A stretch of DNA of 64,000 bases, taken from the NCBI GenBank assembly GCA_964588695.1, contig CAZPQK010000008.1:1-64000 (forward strand), read 5' to 3'. The notes under the pieces are model-generated. The model was not told the origin of the DNA. It searched no databases and saw only the letters and a program-made list of their open reading frames with translations. Made by a program: the position numbers and the translations under genes. This DNA comes from CAZPQK01 sp964588695. GTDB lineage: Bacteria > Krumholzibacteriota > Krumholzibacteriia > WVZY01 > JAKEHA01. Below, in pieces: positions 45,332 to 54,348 of the stretch. Every line of letters begins with the position of its first letter. Position 1 is the stretch's first letter.

Positions 45332-48328
45332 CTATTGGATGTTGTAGCGCTTGATCTTGGACAGGAGGTTGGGATAGCTGATACCCAACTGCAGCGCGGT
45401 CTGCGACTTGTTTCCTTCGTTACGCTTGAGGGCTTCGAGAATGGCCAACTGCTCGAGTCGCTCGATTCTTTCCTTGAGGGTTAAACCGTCCTCGGTTTCT
45501 TCTACCGGAGGAGCTTCGGTCATTACTTCGGGTGCGAGATGGTCGAGACCCAGTTCCTGTCGCGGATCCGCCAGAATTACCGCGCGCTTGATGACCTTCT
45601 CAAGTTCGCGAACGTTGCCCGGCCACGCGTAGTTCAATAGCCTCGCCATAAAATCATCACTGATGCCGCGAATTTCTTTACCCATCTCGGCGTTAAACTT
45701 GTCGAGATAATGACCGGTAAGAAGTGCGATGTCTTCTTTGCGGTCGCGTAACGGCGGGACCATCAGCGGAAAGTCGTTAATTCGATAAAAGAAATCTTCC
45801 AAAAAGCGACCCTCGCGTGCCATCTCCAACAGGTTACCTTTGGACGCACAAATCACGCGAACATCAACGGGCACCAGGTCGTTCGCCCCCACGCGACGCA
45901 CCTTACTATTGTCCAGGAACTGCAAGAGCTTGCCTTGCATCACCAGCGATGTCTTCCCGATTTCGTCCAGGAAGATGGTGCCGCCGTCGGCTTCCTGCAA
46001 CAGGCCTTCCTTGTCGGCGTGCGCGCCGGTAAACGCGCCGCGAGCGTGACCGAAAAGTTCGGACTCAAGCAACTGCTCTGGCAGCGCCGCACAGTTAACA
46101 TGAATGAACTTGGCGTCACGACGTTCGCTCAGCATGTGAATAGCGTATGCGAACAATCCTTTACCGGTCCCGGTTTCGCCTTGCAACAAAACCGTTGCAT
46201 TCGACTGCGCAACTCGTTCGGCCAGATTCAGCAAACGAATCATTTCCGGACTGTCGGTAACAATACTTTGGAATCGCTTGGCATCGTTGCTCTGGCGCGG
46301 CAGTTTGGCAGCGCGAGCACTTTCGTAAATCGCTATCGAAATTGAAGTGGCGTATGCAGCCACAAAGCTTTGTGTGTCTTTGCCCAGTAGCGAGCCGCGC
46401 GCACCGATGATTCCCAACACGCCAAGCGTTTCGTTTTGGAAACCGAGTCCGTGAAGCGATGCGCAGTCGACGTCCAGGTCCTCAAGCAACTCCGGCGCGG
46501 TAACGATGGAAACCCCCATCGCTTCGTCTTGATCGCGGCGCCACAACGCCAGTTTCTTAGCGGCGCGCTTGCCCATACCGCTGATGGCCACCACTTCCAA
46601 TGTGGAACTGTCGGCACTCTTGGGAATCGCAACAAAGCACCCGACGACGCCGACACGTTCGGCGATCAGCGCGAGGGTGGAGTTCAATCCATCGATCAGG
46701 TTCTCGCGCGATGCCGACCCGGCGCGGATCTCGCTGAGTGCGGAGAACTCGTCAGCCACTCGGGTCGTGGCATTGGTCATCCGCGATTCGATGGCGGCGC
46801 GAAGGTTATCGACAGATGCAGTGTCAGCGGCTAGCTCTTCGCTCAAGCGCTCGGCTTCGAACACGCAAAGCATAGCCTCATCGAGGTTATCCAACGCGAC
46901 TTCGATCCTGGCCAAAGACATGTAGCTGTCCAACAAGAGACGCGAATCGTCCTGCCGGTCGGCGATCTGCACACAACCGTCCAACACTTTTTTGGCCTTT
47001 AACAAGTCTTCGTGAATCGCCGAGTCAACATGAAGCTGAGCCCACATTAACATCGAGCGACATTGTTCGCCGGGCAACTCGTGCTTTTCGAAGTAACGAT
47101 AGCTTTGCTCTAACGCGTCGGCAGCGCGGTCAACCTGGCCAAGCTCTGCCTGGCAGCGGGCGCGCTCGCGCAGAAAGTAACCCAACTCGTAAACTTCACC
47201 ACAGGTGTCCGCGATTTCGAACCCCTCGTCAACCGCGGCCATCGCTTCGCGGGTATGACCCAACTCGAAGTTAGCGGTCGCACTGCGACGTAGAATTTCG
47301 GCGACGACATCACCTTTGGGCGACATCTTGCGCGCAGCTGCAAGCGCGTGATCAAAAGCAACCCGCGCATCCTGGAAGCGGCGCTTGGCCAGCAACAACT
47401 CGCCCAGGAACTCTTCGGCCAGCACGCGTTCGCGACCGAAAGACGAATCATCGGCGGCCGCATGCCCGCGCATTAAGTAACGCTCGGCCTTTCCGTGATC
47501 GCCAAATGCGCCGTATGCCCGTCCCAGCGTCAGCAACGCCCGGGTCACGTTGAGCTTCTCGCCCAGTCGCTCGGAGCCATCCAGCGCTAGCTTGGCTGAC
47601 GCAATCGCTTCGGCAAAATTGTGCTGCCGGTGATGGACAGTTGCCAGGTTCAAGTCAACCAACGCGACGTGGCGGCTGAAGCCGCCTTCGCTCGCAATTT
47701 CGCGAGACTTCGCAAGCGCAGCCAGAGCCCGCGACCAACGGCAGGCATTCTTATGCAACACCCCAAGGTTGTTATAAACGTAGGCAACTCGGATGGCGTT
47801 CTCGTCGCGGCGAAACGCGCCAAGCGCATCCATGTAGAACTCTTCCGCGTCACGGGTATTCCCCAAGCGCGCGTAAATTACACCGAGCAGCATGAGCACG
47901 TCGCCCACGTCGGTGTGGAGATCGGATCCCTTGAGTCGACGGAATCCTGAGAAGGCAATGTCTAAAGCTTTGTCGTAGGAACCGCGGGTATATTCAAGGA
48001 AAGCTTCGCGGTATTCGAGTTTGCCAAGCGCAACCGGCTCGGGGTCGGCGGGTAGCGCCGCCCGGGCCGCGTCAACGAACTCCTGGGCAACCGAGAGGTC
48101 GGACTTAAGCCGGTAGCAATCAACCATCGCCAGGAGGACATCGAAACGCTCGTATCCGGACAAGCCAGCATCAAGCGCGCGTTGATAGTACTCAACGGCG
48201 GTCGAGAAATTCTCGGAGTCGCGGTGCATAGCGCCCATTTCAATCAGCGCGTGCACAGACTCGCGGAGATTTTCACCCCGGTTTTTCTGGGTTCGATGTT
48301 TTCCGTCCCGTGCGTCGGACATCAACAC
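45332..48328 (-). CDS. TPR-GAF sigma54-dependent transcriptional activator
   Basis: 998 residues. About 12 TPR-like helical repeats fill residues 20-480 (YYQRALDAGLSGYERFDVLLAM, AYVYNNLGVLHKNACRWSRALAALAKSREIA). A GAF-like part lies at about 525-670. The AAA+ sigma54 domain has Walker A GETGTGKG near 715, the sigma54-contact GAFTGA near 762, and GGTIFLDEIG. A Fis-type HTH ends the protein (KSQTALQLGISYPNLLSKIKRY). No receiver domain is present, so input is probably through protein contact or a GAF ligand. The first downstream unit has a sigma54 promoter and is the obvious candidate target. Confidence 0.93.
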   Translation of the reverse strand: MLMSDARDGKHRTQKNRGENLRESVHALIEMGAMHRDSENFSTAVEYYQRALDAGLSGYERFDVLLAMVDCYRLKSDLSVAQEFVDAARAALPADPEPVALGKLEYREAFLEYTRGSYDKALDIAFSGFRRLKGSDLHTDVGDVLMLLGVIYARLGNTRDAEEFYMDALGAFRRDENAIRVAYVYNNLGVLHKNACRWSRALAALAKSREIASEGGFSRHVALVDLNLATVHHRQHNFAEAIASAKLALDGSERLGEKLNVTRALLTLGRAYGAFGDHGKAERYLMRGHAAADDSSFGRERVLAEEFLGELLLAKRRFQDARVAFDHALAAARKMSPKGDVVAEILRRSATANFELGHTREAMAAVDEGFEIADTCGEVYELGYFLRERARCQAELGQVDRAADALEQSYRYFEKHELPGEQCRSMLMWAQLHVDSAIHEDLLKAKKVLDGCVQIADRQDDSRLLLDSYMSLARIEVALDNLDEAMLCVFEAERLSEELAADTASVDNLRAAIESRMTNATTRVADEFSALSEIRAGSASRENLIDGLNSTLALIAERVGVVGCFVAIPKSADSSTLEVVAISGMGKRAAKKLALWRRDQDEAMGVSIVTAPELLEDLDVDCASLHGLGFQNETLGVLGIIGARGSLLGKDTQSFVAAYATSISIAIYESARAAKLPRQSNDAKRFQSIVTDSPEMIRLLNLAERVAQSNATVLLQGETGTGKGLFAYAIHMLSERRDAKFIHVNCAALPEQLLESELFGHARGAFTGAHADKEGLLQEADGGTIFLDEIGKTSLVMQGKLLQFLDNSKVRRVGANDLVPVDVRVICASKGNLLEMAREGRFLEDFFYRINDFPLMVPPLRDRKEDIALLTGHYLDKFNAEMGKEIRGISDDFMARLLNYAWPGNVRELEKVIKRAVILADPRQELGLDHLAPEVMTEAPPVEETEDGLTLKERIERLEQLAILEALKRNEGNKSQTALQLGISYPNLLSKIKRYNIQ

Positions 48329-48382
48329 GATCCTTTGATCTTGTGGTCGTCGGGGGCAGGTCGCTCTTGCCCCGTCAAACCG

Positions 48383-48694
48383 CTACCGAATCATCACGAA
48401 ATAACGCATCCACTTCATCATGACCCATTCAATGCGGGTCATTTGCGGGCCAGTTGTATACCCGCTGAAACCGTCCTTGTGCCCCTTCCAGCCAACGATT
48501 CCGTCAGCATCGCCGCCATCGCCGCCTTCATCTTCGCCGTCGGTGGTGGAAATCGGGGGAAGGTCCCTATCAGACAGAATTGACGGACCACCATCGCCTC
48601 TGATGGTGACTGCCGCATCCGCCGAGTGAGTTACGGTCAGGAGCGCGCTACACGCAATTAAAGCGGCTATGAAAAGCAAGCACACCCGCTTCAT
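48383..48694 (-). CDS. Small exported protein between two sigma54 activators
   Basis: 103 residues from the ATG at 48694, with AAGGAG 11 nt upstream; the frame open to 48775 crosses the promoter. A signal peptide (MKRVCLLFIAALIACSALLTVTHSADA) is followed by an acidic Gly/Asp-rich stretch (TTDGEDEGGDGGDADG) and an aromatic/Met-rich end (IEWVMMKWMRYFVMIR). No family recognised. It sits 54 nt before the TPR activator start and 114 nt after the NtrC-like stop, so it may be co-transcribed with the activator and act as its extracytoplasmic partner; that is inference. Confidence 0.7.
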   Translation of the reverse strand: MKRVCLLFIAALIACSALLTVTHSADAAVTIRGDGGPSILSDRDLPPISTTDGEDEGGDGGDADGIVGWKGHKDGFSGYTTGPQMTRIEWVMMKWMRYFVMIR

Positions 48695-48760
48695 TTTCCG
48701 ATCAACTCCTTGAGATAATTGAGACGAACAGGTCGTGTGGGGACCCTTGGTAATATATAA

Positions 48761-48789
48761 AAGATAGATCGGCACATATACGGTGTCAA
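48761..48789 (-). promoter_or_regulatory. Sigma70-type promoter for the small exported protein
   Basis: Minus strand TTGACA (48789-48784), 17-nt spacer, TATCTT (48766-48761); leader about 60 nt. Confidence 0.7.
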
Positions 48790-48808
48790 TGACACAAACG
48801 TCAATTTC

Positions 48809-50197
48809 CTAGACACTTTCGTCATCGTCGCCACCTCGCTCGGACTTATGAGATATGCCGTATTTTTCCAACTTTTTGTATAAATTCGACCGCTGCATAC
48901 CCAGCCGGCGAGCGGTTTTCGAAACGTTAAATCCGTAGAATTCAAGCTTCCGCTCCAGAAACGCCTTCTCGGTGGCGTCCTTAAACTCGGTGTACGTCTC
49001 AAGGTCAAAAAAGCGGTCTTCGGCGCGCTTCACCGGCCCCATTTCCGGCAGGTCGGAGAGTTCTATAGTCCGCCCGGCGGCCAGAATCACCACCCTCTCG
49101 ATTAAGTTCTTGAGTTCACGAACGTTACCGGGCCAGGCGTATTCTTTAAACGCATCCATCGCCCGTTTTGAGAGCTTCTTGCGAGGCTGGCCCAATTCTT
49201 CGGCGGTTTGGGCCAGAAAGTGATCCACAAGCACGGGAAGGTCCGAAACCCGGTCCCTGAGGGGCGGCAAGACGACGGGCACAACATTAAGACGGTAGTA
49301 GAGGTCCTCGCGAAACGTCCCATCCTGGGTGGCTACCACCAAATCCTTGTTGGTGGCCGCGACTACCCTAACGTCGACTTTCTTGCTCTCGGTGCCGCCT
49401 ACGCGCTCAAACACCGACTCCTGAAGCACTCTCAGTACTTTCGCCTGAGCGCCCGCGCTCATGTCTCCGACCTCGTCCAGAAACAACGTACCCCCGTCCG
49501 CGAGCTCGAACTTGCCCATGCGCCGGGCGACTGCCCCGGTGAACGCGCCCTTTTCGTGCCCGAACAGCTCGCTTTCGATTAACTCTTCGGGAATCGCCGC
49601 GCAGTTGACCTCTACAAACGGCTCGTCGCTGCGGGCACTGGACTCGTGAAGGGTGCGCGCCACCATTTCCTTGCCGGTGCCGTTTTCGCCCATGATGAGC
49701 ACCCGGGCGTTGGTGGGCGCGACCTTTTCGATGGTCGCCATGATCGCGCGAATATCCGGGTGCTCGCCGACGATGCGGGTTTGTTCACGCGCCTGTGCCT
49801 TCAGTGATCGGTTCTCGCGGAGCAGTTTGCTCTGTGCGAGACCATTGCGGATCACCAGCATCATCCGATCGGCGTCGATGGGCTTTTCGATGAAATCAAA
49901 AGCACCCAGCCGAGTGGCTTCAACCGCCGTTTGAATGGTGCCATGCCCGGAAATAATGACCACGGGCAATTCCGGGATCTCTTCGTTTAGCTTTGAGAGC
50001 ACCTCAAGGCCGTCCATCCCCGGCATCTTGATGTCCAGTAACATCAGGTCCACGCGGTCGTCGTGCGCCGCCTCCAGCGCGCCTGGGCCGTCGCTGGCCA
50101 ATTGAACCTGATACGATTCAAACTCCAGCAAGCGCTTAAGCGTCTCGCGAATCGCTTTTTCATCGTCGGCTATTAGAATGGTCTTGGGCATGGCCAC
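48809..50197 (-). CDS. NtrC-family sigma54 response regulator
   Basis: 462 residues: receiver domain (about 6-120) with acidic pair DD near 11-12 and phosphoacceptor Asp55 (LMLLDIKMPG), a linker, AAA+ domain (about 140-375) with Walker A GENGTGKE, GAFTGA near 214 and GGTLFLDEVGD, and a Fis-type HTH at the end (NVSKTARRLGMQRSNLYKKLEKYG). AGGTGG lies just before the ATG. No histidine kinase gene is in the window, so the partner is elsewhere. The C-terminal helix layout resembles AtoC/ZraR-type proteins. Confidence 0.95.
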   Translation of the reverse strand: MAMPKTILIADDEKAIRETLKRLLEFESYQVQLASDGPGALEAAHDDRVDLMLLDIKMPGMDGLEVLSKLNEEIPELPVVIISGHGTIQTAVEATRLGAFDFIEKPIDADRMMLVIRNGLAQSKLLRENRSLKAQAREQTRIVGEHPDIRAIMATIEKVAPTNARVLIMGENGTGKEMVARTLHESSARSDEPFVEVNCAAIPEELIESELFGHEKGAFTGAVARRMGKFELADGGTLFLDEVGDMSAGAQAKVLRVLQESVFERVGGTESKKVDVRVVAATNKDLVVATQDGTFREDLYYRLNVVPVVLPPLRDRVSDLPVLVDHFLAQTAEELGQPRKKLSKRAMDAFKEYAWPGNVRELKNLIERVVILAAGRTIELSDLPEMGPVKRAEDRFFDLETYTEFKDATEKAFLERKLEFYGFNVSKTARRLGMQRSNLYKKLEKYGISHKSERGGDDDESV

Positions 50198-50306
50198 CTA
50201 CGCGATATAAACCGCGGTAAAAGAATGATTTGGGATACCCACTAGCAATACCACAACCCTATAATTAGGCCAAGCGCACGCCGCGCCGATTAACCAAAGG
50301 AACTCT

Positions 50307-51398
50307 GTGGCCGAACCTGCCATCACCCCCACGCCCACGCATCTGCGCGGACTTCCAATCGATGAACTCGAACGGCACGTCGCCGAGCACGGCGAACCCG
50401 CCTACCGGTTTCGTCAATTGGTCGAATGGGTGTACCAAAAGCTGGAAACCAATATCGCCAACATGACCAACCTTCCCAAATCATTCCGGGACTGGTTGGC
50501 GCAAAACTACGTGGTTACAACCGCGGACGTTGCCGCGATGCAGTCCTCGCCCAGCGACGGGACGCGCAAGTATCTGCTGGCGATGGCCGACGGGCTGCGG
50601 GTGGAGTCGGTATTGATGCCCTACGACAACCGAACCACACTGTGCGTTTCCAGCCAGGTCGGTTGCCCGCTTGACTGCGCGTTTTGTGAAACCGCCAAGG
50701 GCAAATACCAACGCAATCTTACGGCGGGCGAGATCATCGATCAGATTTGCACGTTGAAGGCGCAAGCCGGACCCAAAGCAACTAAAGTAAACGTTGTGTT
50801 CATGGGCATGGGCGAGCCATTGCTTAATCTCGACAACGTGATTGCCGCTATTCGAACACTCAACGATCCGCGCGGTCTTGACCTGGGCGCGCGACGCATC
50901 AACGTGTCGACATCGAGTTTCCCCGACCGCATTCGCGACCTTGCCGACGCCGATATCGAATGTTCACTCGCAATTTCTCTGAACGCCCCCAACGACGAGA
51001 AGCGCCAACGCTTGATGCCCAAGGCGTCGCGCTTCACGATTGCCGAACTCCTGGACGCCGGCCACTACTTTGTAAAGAAAACCGGCCGCCGCGCGACTCT
51101 GGAATACGTCATGTTGGGCGGTATCAATACCAGCGCCGACGACGCCATTGAGTTGGGCGACCTGGTTGCGCGCACACCTTTCAAACTTAATCTGATTCCC
51201 TACAACCCCGGCCGCAATGCCGACTTTGACCGACTTACCGAAAAAGACCTGCAACGATTCATTAAGCAACTACTTCCGAAAGCTCCAACCGTAACGGTTC
51301 GTCGCAGCAAAGGTCTCGATATCGACGCCGCATGTGGTCAACTATGGACCCAGAGCCTGGCCAACAAAAAAAAACCGCAGAAGGAACGCACTGGCTAA
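50307..51398 (+). CDS. rlmN: 23S rRNA (adenine2503-C2)-methyltransferase RlmN
   Basis: 363-residue radical SAM enzyme methylating 23S A2503 (and some tRNAs). GTG start with AAAGGAA upstream. RlmN N-terminal domain (about 10-75, RFRQLVEWVYQKLETNIANMTNLPKSFRDWL), radical SAM CPLDCAFC (Cys120, Cys124, Cys127), GMGEPLLNLDNV, NVSTSSFPDRI, and the substrate-methyl-carrying cysteine near the end in AACGQL. The last codons include nine consecutive As and half of a hairpin that works as a terminator for the opposite strand. A TATAAT lies about 40 nt upstream. Confidence 0.95.
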   Translation: MAEPAITPTPTHLRGLPIDELERHVAEHGEPAYRFRQLVEWVYQKLETNIANMTNLPKSFRDWLAQNYVVTTADVAAMQSSPSDGTRKYLLAMADGLRVESVLMPYDNRTTLCVSSQVGCPLDCAFCETAKGKYQRNLTAGEIIDQICTLKAQAGPKATKVNVVFMGMGEPLLNLDNVIAAIRTLNDPRGLDLGARRINVSTSSFPDRIRDLADADIECSLAISLNAPNDEKRQRLMPKASRFTIAELLDAGHYFVKKTGRRATLEYVMLGGINTSADDAIELGDLVARTPFKLNLIPYNPGRNADFDRLTEKDLQRFIKQLLPKAPTVTVRRSKGLDIDAACGQLWTQSLANKKKPQKERTG

Positions 51399-51429
51399 TC
51401 GGGGAGGATAGAAACGGTTCCTTCTGCGG
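51366..51429 (-). terminator. Strong terminator overlapping the rlmN 3' end
   Basis: A 13-bp perfect stem, GTTCCTTCTGCGG (51417-51429) with CCGCAGAAGGAAC (51375-51387), and nine Ts on the minus strand. It serves the protease-like gene ending at 51464; half of the stem and the T-run are inside rlmN codons. Confidence 0.85.
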
Positions 51430-51463
51430 CACAAGGGCGTGCGTTATGTCGCGTTGCGCGGCG

Positions 51464-52546
51464 TTACTTTAGCAGCACCATTTTTAGTGTCGTGCGAGCG
51501 CCACCGGCGCGAATGTCCGCAAAGTAGTTTGCGCTTGCCACCCGGTTGCCCACGCGATCGGTACCATCCCAACGAACAAATACCTGGTCCCCGTTTGGCA
51601 CATTCTGGTAGAGCGTTTTTACCAGGGCTCCGCGCGCGTTGAAGATCGAAACCGTGACCTGTTGTCCGGGAACCAATCCCGCCGGCAGGTTGATTCGAAT
51701 TTCCGTGTCCGGGTTGAACGGGTTCGGATAGTTGGTAGCCACCACTTTCTCGGGTTCGTTGTCGGCGACCACGCCACCCAAAGCGAGAAAGAAACTACGC
51801 AACCCCGTCACCGACGTTGGCGTCACCAACTCCGGATTCTCCACAGTTCCGCCGTATGCTGCATCGGGACCGCCAAACAAAACACGAAAGTCCTCCGCCA
51901 ACACTTCCTTGGGGCGGTATGCATGCGCAGCACCGTCGTGATAGACGCTGGTGTTAGTGATGCCGCGAATCGAGCGGAACTTCGACCATCCCGGGGAACC
52001 GACGGGAAGGTACGTGTTGTGAAACGTGTGCCCCACTTCGTGCGCGATAATGTAAGCAGCAACCGAGGGATGAACATCAAGCACGTGCGGGCTAAGAAAA
52101 ACGTCAATGCCGCTGGTCGAGCTCACTAGAAGTTGGCGGCGCGGGTACGGCAACACGTAGACATTGATGGTGTAGTCCAAGCTGGGATGAGCGATAGCTT
52201 CTAGCGTTGCCCAAACGTCTTCCAAATGGAACGGGTGGAACTCCCCGTCGCCTGGGTTATAGATCGCGGGGTCGTTGATGTCGGTGATGACCGACAGGTA
52301 CCGACCGTCGTCCAACGGGATAATGTCCTGGCCGTCCTGAACGGTTAGCCGGTTGGTCAGGTTGTCCGCGGAGTACAGGTTGACGGTCATCCCGCAGCCG
52401 ACATTTTGGGTGACTGGCGCCTCGAAGGTCTGGTTAAAGACCGCGCGCGGCAGTTCCACATGCCCCTTGCAGGTATGCTTGGCATCGACCGGGGCGGCGA
52501 TAGCGATCGTGGCGATCACGAGAAGTATTCCGAGTTGCTTCTTCAT
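51464..52546 (-). CDS. Secreted gluzincin-like metallopeptidase with FlgD tag
   Basis: 360 residues from the ATG at 52546 (the open frame to 52702 adds an unlikely N-terminus). Signal peptide (MKKQLGILLVIATIAIAAPVDA). A zinc motif HEVGH (169-173) is followed 40 residues on by EVLAEDFRVLFGG (Glu214 or Glu218 as third ligand), the arrangement of ATLF/anthrax lethal factor-type gluzincins. A FlgD-Ig tag starts near 272 (ATNYPNPFNPDTEIRINL) and ends KMVLLK. Unlike the M6-like protein nearby, the zinc residues are intact. Substrate unknown. Confidence 0.85.
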   Translation of the reverse strand: MKKQLGILLVIATIAIAAPVDAKHTCKGHVELPRAVFNQTFEAPVTQNVGCGMTVNLYSADNLTNRLTVQDGQDIIPLDDGRYLSVITDINDPAIYNPGDGEFHPFHLEDVWATLEAIAHPSLDYTINVYVLPYPRRQLLVSSTSGIDVFLSPHVLDVHPSVAAYIIAHEVGHTFHNTYLPVGSPGWSKFRSIRGITNTSVYHDGAAHAYRPKEVLAEDFRVLFGGPDAAYGGTVENPELVTPTSVTGLRSFFLALGGVVADNEPEKVVATNYPNPFNPDTEIRINLPAGLVPGQQVTVSIFNARGALVKTLYQNVPNGDQVFVRWDGTDRVGNRVASANYFADIRAGGARTTLKMVLLK

Positions 52547-52894
52547 CAGAGAAATCGGACAGATTCCGACGAAACCGAAAACTGTCGCACTTTCTAGACA
52601 GTGCAACCTGTATTCCCCGCGAACGACGGCGGGGCCGACGCGGCTAACGGGCAACTCGACCAGCCGCGTAACACTTTGCGAATAAACACGATAAATAGTC
52701 ATCCGGCGAGATCAGACTTCCCCCGCCGACGCGCGCGCAGTGACGCAACCCCCCGAAAACATGGGTGGTTACGCCCATAGCAGAATCCGCAGCAGACTTA
52801 ACGCGTTATATTACAATGTGTTAACTCACATGGGTGAGTATCCACAAAATAGGCATCGGCCGGCCTGGAGTTCGCTTGAGAGGTTTTTTGGACG
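52547..52894. other. Intergenic region before the gluzincin gene
   Basis: 348 bp without a gene. It has hairpins CGCGGC/GCCGCG (about 52638-52668) and GCACT/AGTGC near 52585. No confident promoter was found. Confidence 0.5.
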
Positions 52895-54247
52895 CTAGAA
52901 TCGGGTGCCGGTGGAGAAATAAAAGTGGGCGTCGCCCTGGCGGTTAAAGCCAATGTCGGCGCGAAGAACGTCTTGCAAGGGGGAAAACAACCGAAGCCCG
53001 CCGCCAAAGCCAGTATGAAAGTTGTCGAGAGAAAACTCTTCCTCGGCGCGCCACGCGATCCCGCTGTCGACAAAACCAACCATCGAAACCTGGGCATCTA
53101 CCAGACCGACGATCGGCAGTCGAAAGTACTTTCGATCATAGGGAGTAAAACGCCACTCGACCGTTTGGATCCACCGATGCGCGCCGCGAAACCGGCCGCC
53201 GTCGTAACCACGAAGGGTTCCGGCACCGCCCACACCGAAGCGGATGTATTCGGGGAAACGCCCGAACTGATACGCGAGATCCGACTGCATCGCCAGCACG
53301 TGGCGCTCGCCGACTCCAAAAAAAGTACGGAGGTTTTTGTCGGCGCGGTAGTAAGTGCTTCCCTCCCCATTCACCACCCGATTGACCTGCACTCCCACAC
53401 GAAGCAGCTGGCCGCGACGCGGCTTTAACGGACTATCCCTGCTGTCGAATCGGTAGCCCAGCCCAGGTTCGATCAGAAACTCCTCTTCGGAGGAAATCTC
53501 TTTCGCGCCCACCAGGTTGCGCTCCAGGCCCAACGAGGCAAACACCTGGGAGACGGCGATACGACTATCGGTCAAGGGTAGGGACAATCCGCCGGCTACC
53601 CGGTATTGCTCCAATACCGACGTCTCTAACGCCCGGCGACCCCGCTTAAAATACGACGCACGTCCCGCGGTTCCGATCTGGCGCCACCCTACCCAGCGCG
53701 ACGACCAACCCACGGCGGCCCGGTCGTCGAGATTGGAATCACGGGTCGCGTCCAACGAAAACGACTCCAATCGCCGCCGGAAGTTGCGGTCGTTCCATTT
53801 CATACCGAAACGCCAGCGATCGTTGTTGAGGTCGTATTCCAGAACTGGATAGACAAGCTTCAGCAGGAGTGGCGGCCGTTCCACCACGTCAAAACGGAGC
53901 GTTACCCCACCCTCTGCGCCGCGATAAATATCGAGATCGACGCGGGCGAGAATACCCAAGTCACTCAAGAACCTGTGGTCCCGCTCGATCGTGTCACGAT
54001 CCAGTCGATCACCGACTCGGGTTTGCATTTCCCGAAGGAGGGCAAAGTCGCGAGTTCGGACATTGCCTTCGATGATGATGCTGTCCACGACCGAACCGTA
54101 GGCCCAGAGGTAGGCATCGGCATCAAAGAGGTCAGACCCCGCCGATGACCCAGCACCGACATTGTCGGCATGGGCACTGGATACAAAAAACGCCATGGCA
54201 ACGATCGCCACGGCGCAGTAGGGACGCCACGAAACAAACGCTTTCAC
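52895..54247 (-). CDS. Omp85-family outer-membrane protein, single POTRA
   Basis: 450 residues: signal peptide (1-27), one POTRA domain (about 52-122, SIIIEGNVRTRDFALLREMQTRVGDRLDRDTIERDHRFLSDLGI) and a 16-strand-type barrel (about 125-450). The barrel holds the Omp85 signature GTLRGYDGGRFRG, DSRDSPLKPRRGQ, and a terminal aromatic (TGTRF). With only one POTRA it is shorter than BamA or TamA and closer to patatin-associated or TpsB-like members. It follows the ECF/anti-sigma cassette on the same strand, so it may be a stress-regulon output. Confidence 0.88.
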   Translation of the reverse strand: MKAFVSWRPYCAVAIVAMAFFVSSAHADNVGAGSSAGSDLFDADAYLWAYGSVVDSIIIEGNVRTRDFALLREMQTRVGDRLDRDTIERDHRFLSDLGILARVDLDIYRGAEGGVTLRFDVVERPPLLLKLVYPVLEYDLNNDRWRFGMKWNDRNFRRRLESFSLDATRDSNLDDRAAVGWSSRWVGWRQIGTAGRASYFKRGRRALETSVLEQYRVAGGLSLPLTDSRIAVSQVFASLGLERNLVGAKEISSEEEFLIEPGLGYRFDSRDSPLKPRRGQLLRVGVQVNRVVNGEGSTYYRADKNLRTFFGVGERHVLAMQSDLAYQFGRFPEYIRFGVGGAGTLRGYDGGRFRGAHRWIQTVEWRFTPYDRKYFRLPIVGLVDAQVSMVGFVDSGIAWRAEEEFSLDNFHTGFGGGLRLFSPLQDVLRADIGFNRQGDAHFYFSTGTRF

Positions 54248-54348
54248 CCCCTAATGATAAGAGGCATGGCACCGCCGATACAAAGACAAATGTGTAAGTA
54301 AGTTAATTACGGGAACAATAGGCCGTTACCGGGAGTCTCCGGCAATCG

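Noticed and set aside
48182..48583. 133-codon plus-strand frame across the small exported gene
   Set aside because: Overlaps two minus-strand genes and lacks SD or domain; the minus frame has a signal peptide and promoter.
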